This document shows, piece by piece, positions 55,797 to 64,000 of a stretch of DNA of 64,000 bases; position 1 is the first letter of the stretch; each line of letters begins with the position of its first letter. The DNA is from Trigonopsis variabilis. Lineage: Eukaryota; Ascomycota; Trigonopsidomycetes; Trigonopsidales; Trigonopsidaceae. The position numbers and the translations under genes are program-made. Under the pieces are notes generated by a model. That model was given only the letters and a program-made list of their open reading frames with translations. It was not told the origin of the DNA and ran no database searches. The stretch lies in NCBI GenBank assembly GCA_003707065.3, contig PPXM03000009.1:496001-560000 (forward strand), read 5' to 3'.

Positions 55797-57187
55797 CTAA
55801 TCTGTCTTTGATACCTTCGGAGAGAGCGAGGGGATTCTAGTCAAGCCCTTTGTGACTAAGTTTGTATTGGGGACCGGTTGAATCAAAGGGCTCTGGGAAG
55901 GGGTATTCAGAGGCGAATCTTCTTTATGCCAAGCGGAGACCTGAGCCTGCAATTTGACAAGTTCCTTTTGGAATCGCTTTCCAAACACCTCCGAATAGTA
56001 GGTAGCGCCGTTATGAGAAGCGACAAGGAAGATGTAAGTAAGAAAAGCAGTCGACAAGTAACGATAACGGAACCAGATGGGACAAGGGAGCATAGTAAGG
56101 ATCTGATAAGCAAACTGGATAATCATAAACGCAAATACAGGCAGAGGTTCTGGTAAATTATTGACAAATTTACCCAAGCGAGTGTTGCGATAGGAATGTC
56201 GAAGCCATTCAAAAGAGGTTTGATATCCTTGCTTAATCTTTTCACGACAGAGAATTTGAATGAAAACAAAATAAAGTAACTGCCAGATCCAATAAAAGAT
56301 ACTAGCATAGGCCATACCCTCAACTAGTCCTATTTTCGACACGTTGTGTGCTCCTAGGAACCTCTGAGCTCTATATGATGGGTCAATGTGATGGCAGATG
56401 CAATGCAAGACGACAGGAGGGAGAATGTGAATAAAAGTTGAAGTTGTCTTTTCGATCGAGTGAAGGACGAGTGAATTCCGCCAAGTAATGACTGCCCAGC
56501 TAAGAGTTCCAAAAGATAGACAAAAGCACGAAATAAAGAGTATAGTAGACTTAGGAAAGACGTAGAGGTATAGGATCAACATGAGATTGACATAATAGCA
56601 GAGATCGGCCAAGAAGAATTGGTACGATCGTTTCCGGTAGCTGTAGCATCTAATTGGCATAAGAAATGTCAATTGAATGGTATACCAGACATGAAAATAA
56701 TTAGGATAATTACCAAGTAAATATCCAGAGAAAAATATATCCAAGCAGCCAAAGGTATAGCTAAGCTTTTCGGTAGAGCTGATGACCTGAAGTTAGAGAC
56801 GCCATAACATGTGATAAAATTAACTACAGAGCTGCTATTCTCTATAGATGATAAGGGGGGTATTGTGAGAGTTGCTGCTATCTTTGCGGAACTTACCCTT
56901 GGGTCACTGAACTTCTTATCTAGTCGATTAACGCGATCTACTACCGCTGCTTTAAGCTTCTCCAGGTCAATATCGATATCCAAGTCAGTACGATCCCTGA
57001 TATTCTTTAATCGGTGCTGCTGGCGGCGAGCGAATTGTTTGATCCGATCGCTTCGAACTTTTAGCCCACCAACCGGTTCAGCCGCTAATAATGACAAATG
57101 TTCAAGAATATCAAATGCCTGCTGCGCCTCTGAGGTCATTTCTTCATATTCTTTGGATTCTTCACCATCCTTCTGAGATTTGGTCAT
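55797..57187 (-). CDS. GPC1: Glycerophosphocholine acyltransferase Gpc1
   Basis: Two exons, 57187-56897 and 56786-55797, 426 aa, 110-nt intron. Gpc1 (DUF2838 family) is an endoplasmic-reticulum multi-spanning enzyme that acylates glycerophosphocholine to lysophosphatidylcholine. The first exon is soluble, with helical charged sequence. The second begins VISSTEKLSYTFGCLDIFFSG and carries the signature WYTIQLTFLMPIRCYSYRKR, followed by about eight membrane segments and conserved YRNTRLGKF. The disordered tail is cytosolic. The frame joins cleanly as DPR-VISSTE. ATG 57187 is used in place of an upstream GTG. Confidence 0.92.
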
Positions 57188-57614
57188 GATCACTGAACAC
57201 GTGTGGAGTTGATTACTCCAGCATTTTCAGTTGCTATAGGGCCTCCGCATAACCAAGATATATACTTCTGAGGAACCCTTTCATGTCCAGCTTCTCGGCC
57301 ATTCGAGTTATGAGTTAATATCAATCTTGATGGTGCAAAAATTGCTTAGATGTACTGAATTAAGAAGTTCTTCGATAGCAGACAACATCTTATCTCCAGA
57401 AGCGATCCAATGCGTAATCAGCAAGAACAAGCATTCTCTCACAGATATAACAACATGAATTCTCTGTCTACTCTAATCCAATACTCACTCGACCATTTGT
57501 GCTTCCGTAGCGAGTGAGTTCAACCATGTTATCCTTTAGCTCTGTTGGACATGGTAACTCTCATTGCTCTTGGTGATCGTTACACCTCCCGACGACTCCT
57601 CCGCTGGACTCATC
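57188..57614. other. Divergent promoter, GPC1 and TAF5
   Basis: 427 bp. Two upstream ATGs (57526 and 57551) precede the TAF5 start and may form upstream ORFs or an extra 5' exon. Confidence 0.45.
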
Positions 57615-59594
57615 ATGGCGAATCCAGAGATGGCTCAACCGTCTACCGGACAATCCAATAATTCTGAGCACCCGCAATCATTTAGCCAGGCGGATTTGAA
57701 TCGGATTGTGCTTGAGTACCTGAATAAGAAAGGATATGTACGGACTGAAGCTATGCTACGACTGGAGTCCTCCAGGACTCCTGGAAGGGCTCCTTCTCGA
57801 CCTCCAGGTGGCGCAGGAGCTACATTCACTAATGCTGTTGAAGATGATCCCAAGGCCTACACGAGAATGTATGGTCTATTAGAGAATTGGATAGATTCCT
57901 CGTTGGATCTTTATCGGCCCGAGCTTCGGAGGTTTCTTTATCCTTTATTTGTTCATTCATATTTGGACTTGATTGAGAAAGGTCAAGCTGATCTGGCTCG
58001 AGAGTTTTTCAATAAATACTCTGCAGAGCATGATTTGCTCCATGGACAGGAGTTGAGTCAATTAGGGGCCGTACTGTTACCCCAGCATATCCGAGAAAAC
58101 GAGACGGCTAAACTATATAGGCAACATAAATATAAAATTAAGGTCTCAAGAACGGCTTTGGACCTTGTCCTTTATTTCTTGCAAGAACATGAAGTTCAAG
58201 GTGGAAGTATGTTTATGAGATTGATAAACCAATATATTACCGTTAATATTATTTCTACCCGTCCGTCCAGGAATGAAGAAGCTTTTCTATCTGCTGATGA
58301 AGGTATCTCTGCCGCCGGAGTCCAAGTCAATGACTTCAATCGCCAACCAGTTAAACTAGGTCGCCTTCCTTTAGAACCTGAAACCTACAAAGAAATTGAA
58401 GCAAATATCAAACAGCAGGAAACAGAATCTAAAGAAAAAGGACTGGTAGAGGAATTCAAGGCGATCAAACAAGAGCAAGAGGATTCGCCTCTTCATGATA
58501 GCATCCCACTCCCTTCCTATAAATCTTACGATATCAAGGCTGAAGTCGAGGCGGTCAAAGACTATCAAAGCCGGCTTGTTATAGACCCTGCACAAGCTGC
58601 ACTGCCTAGTGTCTGTATTTATACTGTCCATAATTCCTACGGTGGCCTCAATTGTATGGATTTTTCTAAGGATGTGCAGTATGCGGTTGGCGGATTTGCT
58701 GACTCATATGTTCAGCTCTGGAATCTTAAAGGCGAAAAGCTCAAATCCGTCACAGGGCAAGACGAAGGAAGTACTAAGCGATTGATTGGACATTCTGGAC
58801 CGGTCTATGGCGTCTCAATTAGTCCCGATAAGCGATTTGTCTTATCTTCTTCCCAAGATAAGACTGTCAGACTCTGGAGTCTGGATACCTTGTCAGCTTT
58901 GGTGTCATACAAAGGCCACGATCATCCAGTTTGGGATGTGACCTGGAGTCCATTCGGGCATTATTTTGCTACTGCTTCTCATGATCAAACGGCACGGCTT
59001 TGGAGTACCGATCATATCTACCCGCTTCGTATTTTCGCAGGACACCTGGGCGATGTTGAATGTGTGACGTTCCATCCCAATTCGAACTACGTTGTCACGG
59101 CCTCAAACGATAAAACATGTCGAATGTGGGATATCAACAGGGGATCGAGTGTTAGGATGATGATTGGGCATACTGCGCCTATCAATTGCTGTTGCGTTAG
59201 TCCCGATGGCCGTCTCTTGGCTTCCGCTGGAGAAGATGGTTTAATTAATTTGTGGGATCTGGGGTCAGGAAGACGGCTTAAATCAATGAAGGGACATGGC
59301 AAGGCATCTATTTATTCGTTGGCTTTCAGTAGAGAAGGATCTGTCTTGGTCAGTGGAGCTGCAGATTATAGTGTCCGAGTATGGGATGTGAAAAAGGGAA
59401 CAAACGAACCAGGCCCCTCTCCTGAGCCATTTCTGCCCCAACATCTTACGGGCCAGGAAGCTAGTGCCAAAGTCGACGATGTCAAAGCAACAGACGACCA
59501 TTTGACGGTGTTGCGAACAAAAAAGACTTCCGTGTACAAGGTAATGTTCACAAGCAGGAACCTTTGTGTGGCTGGAGGTGCATTCGAGGGATAA
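57615..59594 (+). CDS. TAF5: Taf5, TFIID/SAGA scaffold subunit
   Basis: 659 aa from ATG 57615. Taf5 nucleates both TFIID and (in yeast) SAGA. LisH motif near residues 26-50 (LNRIVLEYLNKKGYVRTEAM), the NTD2 domain about 75-230, a charged linker, then a WD40 propeller from about 340. Six or seven blades are visible, for example DKTVRLWSLDTL, DQTARLWSTDHI, DKTCRMWDINRG and DYSVRVWDVKKG. The conserved ending TKKTSVYKVMFTSRNLCVAGG closes it. Length is in the usual 640-800 range. The 5' end is uncertain because a 73-nt intron could replace the first residues (see findings). Confidence 0.95.
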   Translation: MANPEMAQPSTGQSNNSEHPQSFSQADLNRIVLEYLNKKGYVRTEAMLRLESSRTPGRAPSRPPGGAGATFTNAVEDDPKAYTRMYGLLENWIDSSLDLYRPELRRFLYPLFVHSYLDLIEKGQADLAREFFNKYSAEHDLLHGQELSQLGAVLLPQHIRENETAKLYRQHKYKIKVSRTALDLVLYFLQEHEVQGGSMFMRLINQYITVNIISTRPSRNEEAFLSADEGISAAGVQVNDFNRQPVKLGRLPLEPETYKEIEANIKQQETESKEKGLVEEFKAIKQEQEDSPLHDSIPLPSYKSYDIKAEVEAVKDYQSRLVIDPAQAALPSVCIYTVHNSYGGLNCMDFSKDVQYAVGGFADSYVQLWNLKGEKLKSVTGQDEGSTKRLIGHSGPVYGVSISPDKRFVLSSSQDKTVRLWSLDTLSALVSYKGHDHPVWDVTWSPFGHYFATASHDQTARLWSTDHIYPLRIFAGHLGDVECVTFHPNSNYVVTASNDKTCRMWDINRGSSVRMMIGHTAPINCCCVSPDGRLLASAGEDGLINLWDLGSGRRLKSMKGHGKASIYSLAFSREGSVLVSGAADYSVRVWDVKKGTNEPGPSPEPFLPQHLTGQEASAKVDDVKATDDHLTVLRTKKTSVYKVMFTSRNLCVAGGAFEG

Positions 59595-59823
59595 AGGGAT
59601 GCCAACGTGCACAGTGTAAGCTAGAGGAGAGAGACCTGTATATTAAAGAAACAGTAGTCATCCGTGTTAAAGATCCAATGCTCCTAGACTATGCATTAAT
59701 TAATCTATTTAACACGATTGTGTATTTCGTTTTTCCTTCATTGAAAGTTGTTCCAAAAATCGCCATTTATACCTATTCCCGAGGCGACTAATCCTGTCTG
59801 TAGTGTTGGGAGAATCAGCATCA

Positions 59824-60972
59824 ATGCCTCCAACGCGGAAAGATCGAATTGTCCAGCAAACAGATACAGATGCATTGACATTAAAGATGTCATCCTGTCA
59901 GGCCGGTTACTTTTCGGATCCATGGTTGGACCTTGTGTTTTCTCATGCCAACACTGCTCTTCTCCCCGGTTCCAGAGCAAAGCCAAGGCCATCGCCTCTT
60001 GACAGCGGTCGTGCCCCAAGGAAGTTACCCTTGATTAACCGTGGGACTTATATCAGAAAGGAAGCAATTGATATATTGATTGATAATGTTCTAGTCAAGA
60101 TATTAGGAAAGGGCGAGATTCCTCGGCAAGTTGACCTCAGTGATCCAAGGATGGAAGACTATGGATTCCTTGCATCAGATCCAAGCGACCATTCTGATAG
60201 TGAGGACAGTGCAGACACAGTAACTGGACCAATTGAAGCTAAAGTCCAAATTCTGTCCTTAGGGTCGGGCTCAGATACTCGTCCCTTTATTCTTGCTCAA
60301 CGATTCCCTCGTCAGATTGTTTACCATGAGCTTGATTTTCCATCCTCTACCCATTCTAAGGCCAGTCTCATTCTCAATTGCGAACCATTACGTCATTTGC
60401 TTAACGTTCCAGAGTCTTGTACTACTCCGCAAGATGACCTACATACTCCCATTTATCATTTACATGGAGTGGACCTCCGAGAGTTCACCTTGGATCTGCC
60501 AGGGCTAGATCCTGATCTTCCAACTATCGTCCTGAGCGAGTGTTGCCTGTGCTATCTTAACCCAGACCAAGCTGACAATGTCCTTTCTAGCCTTACAAGG
60601 CTTTTGAAGTGCTGGGGTGTTATCATCTATGATCCAACCAATGTCAACGATCCTTTTGGGGCTCGAATGGTGGAGAACTTATCGTTACGGGGCATCTCTC
60701 TACCAGTACTGTACAAATATCCTACACAGAGGTCTCAAGTAGACCGGCTCACACTTCTCTCTCCTAAATGTGTAGCCAGAGCAGCTTCAATGTGGTTTAT
60801 CGAACACCACTGGCTGGCACCAGAGGAGCAAGACAGAATAAATAACCTTGAAATCATGGATGAGGTGGAAGAATGGCAGCTTCTGGCGGAGCACTATACT
60901 ATCGCATGGGCCACTAACGGCCTACCAGGTTGGGATCTTGCTTGTACGGAAAAGAAATGTGCTTCTCAGTGA
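59824..60972 (+). CDS. PPM1: Leucine carboxyl methyltransferase 1 (Ppm1)
   Basis: 382 aa, intronless. S-adenosylmethionine-dependent methyltransferase that caps the C-terminal leucine of the PP2A catalytic subunit and so controls B-subunit binding. Seen: RGTYIRKEAID near the start of the domain, motif I LSLGSGSDTRPF around residues 148-159, YHELDFPSSTHSK acidic loop, and the LSECCLCYLNPDQAD block. The usual substrate-recognition and C-terminal helices follow. ATG 59824 is chosen over GTG 59803. Downstream of TAF5 by 229 bp on the same strand. Confidence 0.93.
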   Translation: MPPTRKDRIVQQTDTDALTLKMSSCQAGYFSDPWLDLVFSHANTALLPGSRAKPRPSPLDSGRAPRKLPLINRGTYIRKEAIDILIDNVLVKILGKGEIPRQVDLSDPRMEDYGFLASDPSDHSDSEDSADTVTGPIEAKVQILSLGSGSDTRPFILAQRFPRQIVYHELDFPSSTHSKASLILNCEPLRHLLNVPESCTTPQDDLHTPIYHLHGVDLREFTLDLPGLDPDLPTIVLSECCLCYLNPDQADNVLSSLTRLLKCWGVIIYDPTNVNDPFGARMVENLSLRGISLPVLYKYPTQRSQVDRLTLLSPKCVARAASMWFIEHHWLAPEEQDRINNLEIMDEVEEWQLLAEHYTIAWATNGLPGWDLACTEKKCASQ

Positions 60973-60980
60973 ATTGTTGT

Positions 60981-62612
60981 CTAAGTCCATCCTGTTTCGG
61001 TCAGTGACTGTATAATAAGCTCGGCATCAGGTATATCTTGGATATCTTTCCCCTCTAATATGGCTAGCTTTACTTGGACTTCGTTCACGAGGTCAGGCGA
61101 GACTGTCTCTGGCCCTCCATTTGTCTGAAGTGGCCTCTGACCAGTTTTGAATATAACCAAAGGCCTACCACTATATACCTTTAGGGCATTTTTGTAAAAA
61201 ATTATAGCATTCTTCGATAGAGTTTGAATAGCCAAAGAAAAGTCATTCTGGCCCGGGAAAGCATGCGAGCTCTTCGTCAGTACTTTCGCTCGTAAAAGGC
61301 TTATATCTCCTTTGCGACTCCATGTCTCAGTCTGTACTGGTCCGCAATCATTGGTATTCGGTTTTAATAGTTTATCGGCAGCTGCCAGTACTTTTCTCTG
61401 GAGGACAAGGACCTGGTCAAGTCTCTCAGGAAAAAGATCGAAATAATCAGCTAATGAAGTTAAAGTTTCAGACGCAGAAAGGATATTCGATTCAATTTCT
61501 TGAATTTTGGCTGCATATGTATCCAAAAAGATAGTATAAGTATCTATATCGAAACCTTGAGAATGCGAGGAGACATTAGGCTGCCAGCTTTGAATAATAT
61601 TAGCGACAAGATCCGACTTAGCAAGAGTGGTAAGATGGTCTCGTGTGGTCGATTGATCAAGTAATGGCTTTGTCAATGGACCAGCCGCAGTCTGGACGAC
61701 TGTGATCTCTTCTTTGTGTTGGTTATATAAGACAATCCCTTGATGGGCCACCGAAATCAAAATATCAAGGAATGTCGAGGTGTTTAGATTACGACAGATC
61801 GCTAGAGCATTTGCAGACGGGACTGTAGGATCTGGAGTAAAAGGATGGTAAACTTCGTCTGGATTAGAGAGAAGAAAATTCATTAGTGTCTCTAGGATGA
61901 GGTCGATCGTATTTATCAGTGTAACCGCCGTAACGGAATCGACAATGGTTGCATATTGCTCGTGTGCTTCTGCGGCCTTGGCAGATTCGACTTCTTCAAT
62001 AGGAGGCTGTCTAGACGATGGATCTTGACAAGTCTGCTCAATCTCTTCTAGAGCTTGTTTTTGTTTTAGATACTCTTCTTGTTGAAGATATAAGGTTTGT
62101 AAACCTAAAGACACGCTGGCAAGGAAGAATTGAGGAGAAGATGTATGGTCTGCTAGATCTGCTAGGACAGAAGCCCAGTTATATAATAGGTCATGAATAG
62201 CATAATGGTCAATGCTCAAATTATGTGCCAGCTGGTAGGTTTCTCTATGGCTGCTCAATATCCGAGCGAGGTTTGATTCGATCTTCCGCGAATCGCGATC
62301 AAAACGTCCAAGGGAGTTATATAACGAGTATTCCAAGCGTGTGTAATTGTATGCTGCATCGTATGCAGTAGATGAGGACGTTTTAATAGCTATATCATGA
62401 GCAGAATGATAGTTAGTTAGCGCTCGCTCATAGGCTCTCAGAGCTCGCTGAAGATCTTGGGAATCAGTACGAGAAGTCGAGAGGCATTTATCTCCGTAAT
62501 CCTCTTCAAGTGAACCTAGATATAAGTAATCATCGGGGGTTTTAGGTGTAAAAGATTTAGGGCCCATATGGGGAAAGGGAAACGTTACCGTCCCAGCAGA
62601 AGACAGAGCCAT
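60981..62612 (-). CDS. Helical TPR-like protein, unknown
   Basis: 543 aa, intronless, with its stop 9 bp past that of PPM1 on the opposite strand (convergent). Almost wholly helical with recurring Ala/Tyr/Leu spacing typical of tetratricopeptide-like repeats: DLQRALRAYERALTNYHSAHDIA, FFLASVSLGLQTLYLQQEEYLKQ and FSLAIQTLSKNAIIFYKNALKVY. The last of these looks like a real TPR helix pair. No signal peptide, membrane segment or catalytic motif. I do not recognise the family. Confidence 0.75.
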   Translation of the reverse strand: MALSSAGTVTFPFPHMGPKSFTPKTPDDYLYLGSLEEDYGDKCLSTSRTDSQDLQRALRAYERALTNYHSAHDIAIKTSSSTAYDAAYNYTRLEYSLYNSLGRFDRDSRKIESNLARILSSHRETYQLAHNLSIDHYAIHDLLYNWASVLADLADHTSSPQFFLASVSLGLQTLYLQQEEYLKQKQALEEIEQTCQDPSSRQPPIEEVESAKAAEAHEQYATIVDSVTAVTLINTIDLILETLMNFLLSNPDEVYHPFTPDPTVPSANALAICRNLNTSTFLDILISVAHQGIVLYNQHKEEITVVQTAAGPLTKPLLDQSTTRDHLTTLAKSDLVANIIQSWQPNVSSHSQGFDIDTYTIFLDTYAAKIQEIESNILSASETLTSLADYFDLFPERLDQVLVLQRKVLAAADKLLKPNTNDCGPVQTETWSRKGDISLLRAKVLTKSSHAFPGQNDFSLAIQTLSKNAIIFYKNALKVYSGRPLVIFKTGQRPLQTNGGPETVSPDLVNEVQVKLAILEGKDIQDIPDAELIIQSLTETGWT

Positions 62613-63232
62613 TTAACTAAACCTTCGCACAAAAAGAAGCGAAGCTTAACTACGAAATTCGGTCTAGAGTCTAAGCGAAGTCACTGGGAAACTATGCATC
62701 TTCATATATGGACATAAAAAGTCGTTATTAAATGTACAAAACGAACCTGGAGCGCATCAAAGAGACAACAACACGACTTTCACAGGAAATCGAGAGGGAA
62801 CTCCCCATAAACCGAGGAGAGGAATGACCCAATTAAAATGAAACGATGTGTCTGAGAGCTAAAGTTTTTCAGTTTGGGTTGCACCAAAGGGAACTGATGC
62901 CTTGCTGTGAAAACCAGGGGAAAGCACCATGAGAGTCAATGTTCTCCTTGTTGAAAAGGCAGACAAAGTTCGTTATTTTTAAGTATCATCATCAATCATA
63001 CAAATTGGAGGCAAATTGTGAGGGTATGGATTAAAAGAAGGATAGAAAGAGTGCTTTCGTGGAATGCTGAGACTTGATCTTGATCCATTAGCACAATATC
63101 AAGTAGAGTTTTTTTCTGACGCCAAATTATGAAGGAAAATTATTCAAGAGTTTTGCAATCGCAAAGAAAGCTAGAGGAGAGTTTAGAAGGAGCAGAAAGA
63201 GGATGGGATATGAACACAAGGGGGTTTTTGAA
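62613..63232. other. Intergenic, 3' flank of HMG-box gene
   Basis: 620 bp with the promoter of the TPR-like gene and the 3' end of the HMG gene. No supported feature. Confidence 0.45.
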
Positions 63233-64000
63233 TTAAGTCTGCCGGGGGCGTTTCCGAGAGGATGGACTGAATTTATAGGAAGGATAGAGATCATGATGAA
63301 GTTTAGCTTCATCTAGCGCCAAATCTTGAAAGGTTTGTTTGATGGCTCCAGATTCAGTTCTCCATAGAATTCCAATCGACTGGGTGAATTTAGCCATCCC
63401 AATACGATCGATTGAGTCCAGACTTGAAGGAACCTGACTGCGGGAGGATGAAGAAGGAGAAGGTGAAGGAGAGGTCGAAGTGGGAGCGGAAACCGAAGGC
63501 AGAGTAGAAGATAGATTAGAAGAATTACTTGGATTATTCGAAGATGCACCTGACTGAGGAAGAAGAAGAGACTGAGAACTAGATGGATTAGAAGCAGGCG
63601 GAACTCCTTGAGAATGGGAACTTCCTCCGGCTGACAAAACATGAACTGGAGCAAAGGTGAATTGACGATCAGGAGGCTGATTGCCAGCCACTGAGGCAGA
63701 CTCGTCTCTAAATGGCTCAACACCTGAGTTTCGGAGGCGTTCTAGCTGACGAAGGCAGGTATGAAGAGTAGACTTATAAATCATGAATGAGTTTCTGGGT
63801 CGAGGAACATGTTCAGAGTGGGTAGCACGAGGCATTAATCTAGATTGAAGTTCTTCAACGATTGAAGGATCCAGTGATTGATAACATTCGTCGATGATCG
63901 AAAATAGTAGATTCACAGGTAATTGCTTATCCTTGGCAATCTCTTCAATCAAAGTTCGACGAGCCTGGCTGATATTTCCTAATTCTCTTCTTAAAATCTC
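63233..64000 (-). CDS. HMG-box protein with split box, 5' end beyond window
   Basis: Open frame enters from the right edge; 255 residues are visible. The order is a helical N-terminal part, then VPRPRNSFMIYKSTLH (first HMG helix, 63755-63805). About 115 low-complexity Ser/Pro/Asn-rich residues come next, then MAKFTQSIGILWRTES through DLYPSYKFSPSSRKR (second and third HMG helices, about 63263-63400), then the stop. The two halves match the MATA_HMG/Ste11-type box, as in mating-type and pheromone-response regulators: RPRNSFMIY at the start and YPxYKFSP at the end. The insert sits in the loop that is normally about 10 residues. A sequence-specific DNA-binding role is inferred; mating function is possible. 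Confidence 0.8.
   Translation of the reverse strand, partial: EILRRELGNISQARRTLIEEIAKDKQLPVNLLFSIIDECYQSLDPSIVEELQSRLMPRATHSEHVPRPRNSFMIYKSTLHTCLRQLERLRNSGVEPFRDESASVAGNQPPDRQFTFAPVHVLSAGGSSHSQGVPPASNPSSSQSLLLPQSGASSNNPSNSSNLSSTLPSVSAPTSTSPSPSPSSSSRSQVPSSLDSIDRIGMAKFTQSIGILWRTESGAIKQTFQDLALDEAKLHHDLYPSYKFSPSSRKRPRQT

Noticed and set aside
1-64000. tRNA genes, CRISPR arrays, transposons, virus-derived elements
   Set aside because: I scanned intergenic regions for T-loop/B-box patterns, terminal repeats, and transposase or polymerase motifs and found none. A covariance-model search would be decisive for tRNAs.

Overview
The window is a compact nuclear segment of a fungal genome, most likely from Dikarya. 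The fungal marks are two CFEM-domain GPI-anchored wall proteins, a Fre-type metalloreductase, Pom33/Tts1, Mnn10-type GT34 and fungal-type mitochondrial uL24. I cannot name the lineage. I support 31 protein-coding genes, one of them cut by the right edge. Introns are few and very short (33-110 nt, many 33-39), with GT..AG ends and CTAAC/CTAAT-like branch sites near the 3' end. I saw no tRNA or rRNA gene, CRISPR array, transposon or virus-derived element.

Layout. 0.5-2.5 kb: glycyl-tRNA synthetase with a probable second, mitochondrial start. 2.8-8.7 kb: an apparent iron-uptake island of two paralogous CFEM proteins flanking a ferric reductase, with four perfect ATCWGATAA (SreA/Fep1-type) sites in and around it. 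9.7-20.2 kb: RIX1 (60S assembly), a GT8 and a GT34 glycosyltransferase, Pom33/Tts1, mitochondrial uL24 and ALG14. 20.2-21.7 kb: an inverted-repeat-rich stretch holding an orphan ORF. 21.9-25.2 kb: PCS60 (peroxisomal acyl-CoA synthetase, C-terminal AKL) and PCT1 (phosphocholine cytidylyltransferase). 25.5-30.9 kb: a coiled-coil orphan, a small membrane orphan, and a 10-exon orphan divergent from it. 31.2-43.6 kb, all minus: SEC39, NUP120, PUF6 and the SREBP-chaperone SCAP/Scp1. 44.2-50.8 kb: a small ankyrin protein, an oxodicarboxylate carrier and DNA2. 51.4-62.6 kb: a PH-domain protein, a mitochondrial CDF metal transporter (Mmt1/2 type), GPC1, TAF5, PPM1 and a helical orphan. 63.2-64 kb: the 3' part of an HMG-box protein whose HMG box is split by a long low-complexity insert.

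Most genes are housekeeping genes with independent promoters. Functional themes recur: iron and metal handling (CFEM x2, Fre, Mmt), secretory glycosylation (GT8, GT34, Alg14), phosphatidylcholine and sterol control (Pct1, Gpc1, Scap), nuclear pore (Pom33, Nup120) and 60S biogenesis (Rix1, Puf6). The least explained parts are the inverted-repeat locus at 20.4-21.4 kb, the intron-rich orphan at 28-31 kb and the split HMG box at the right end.
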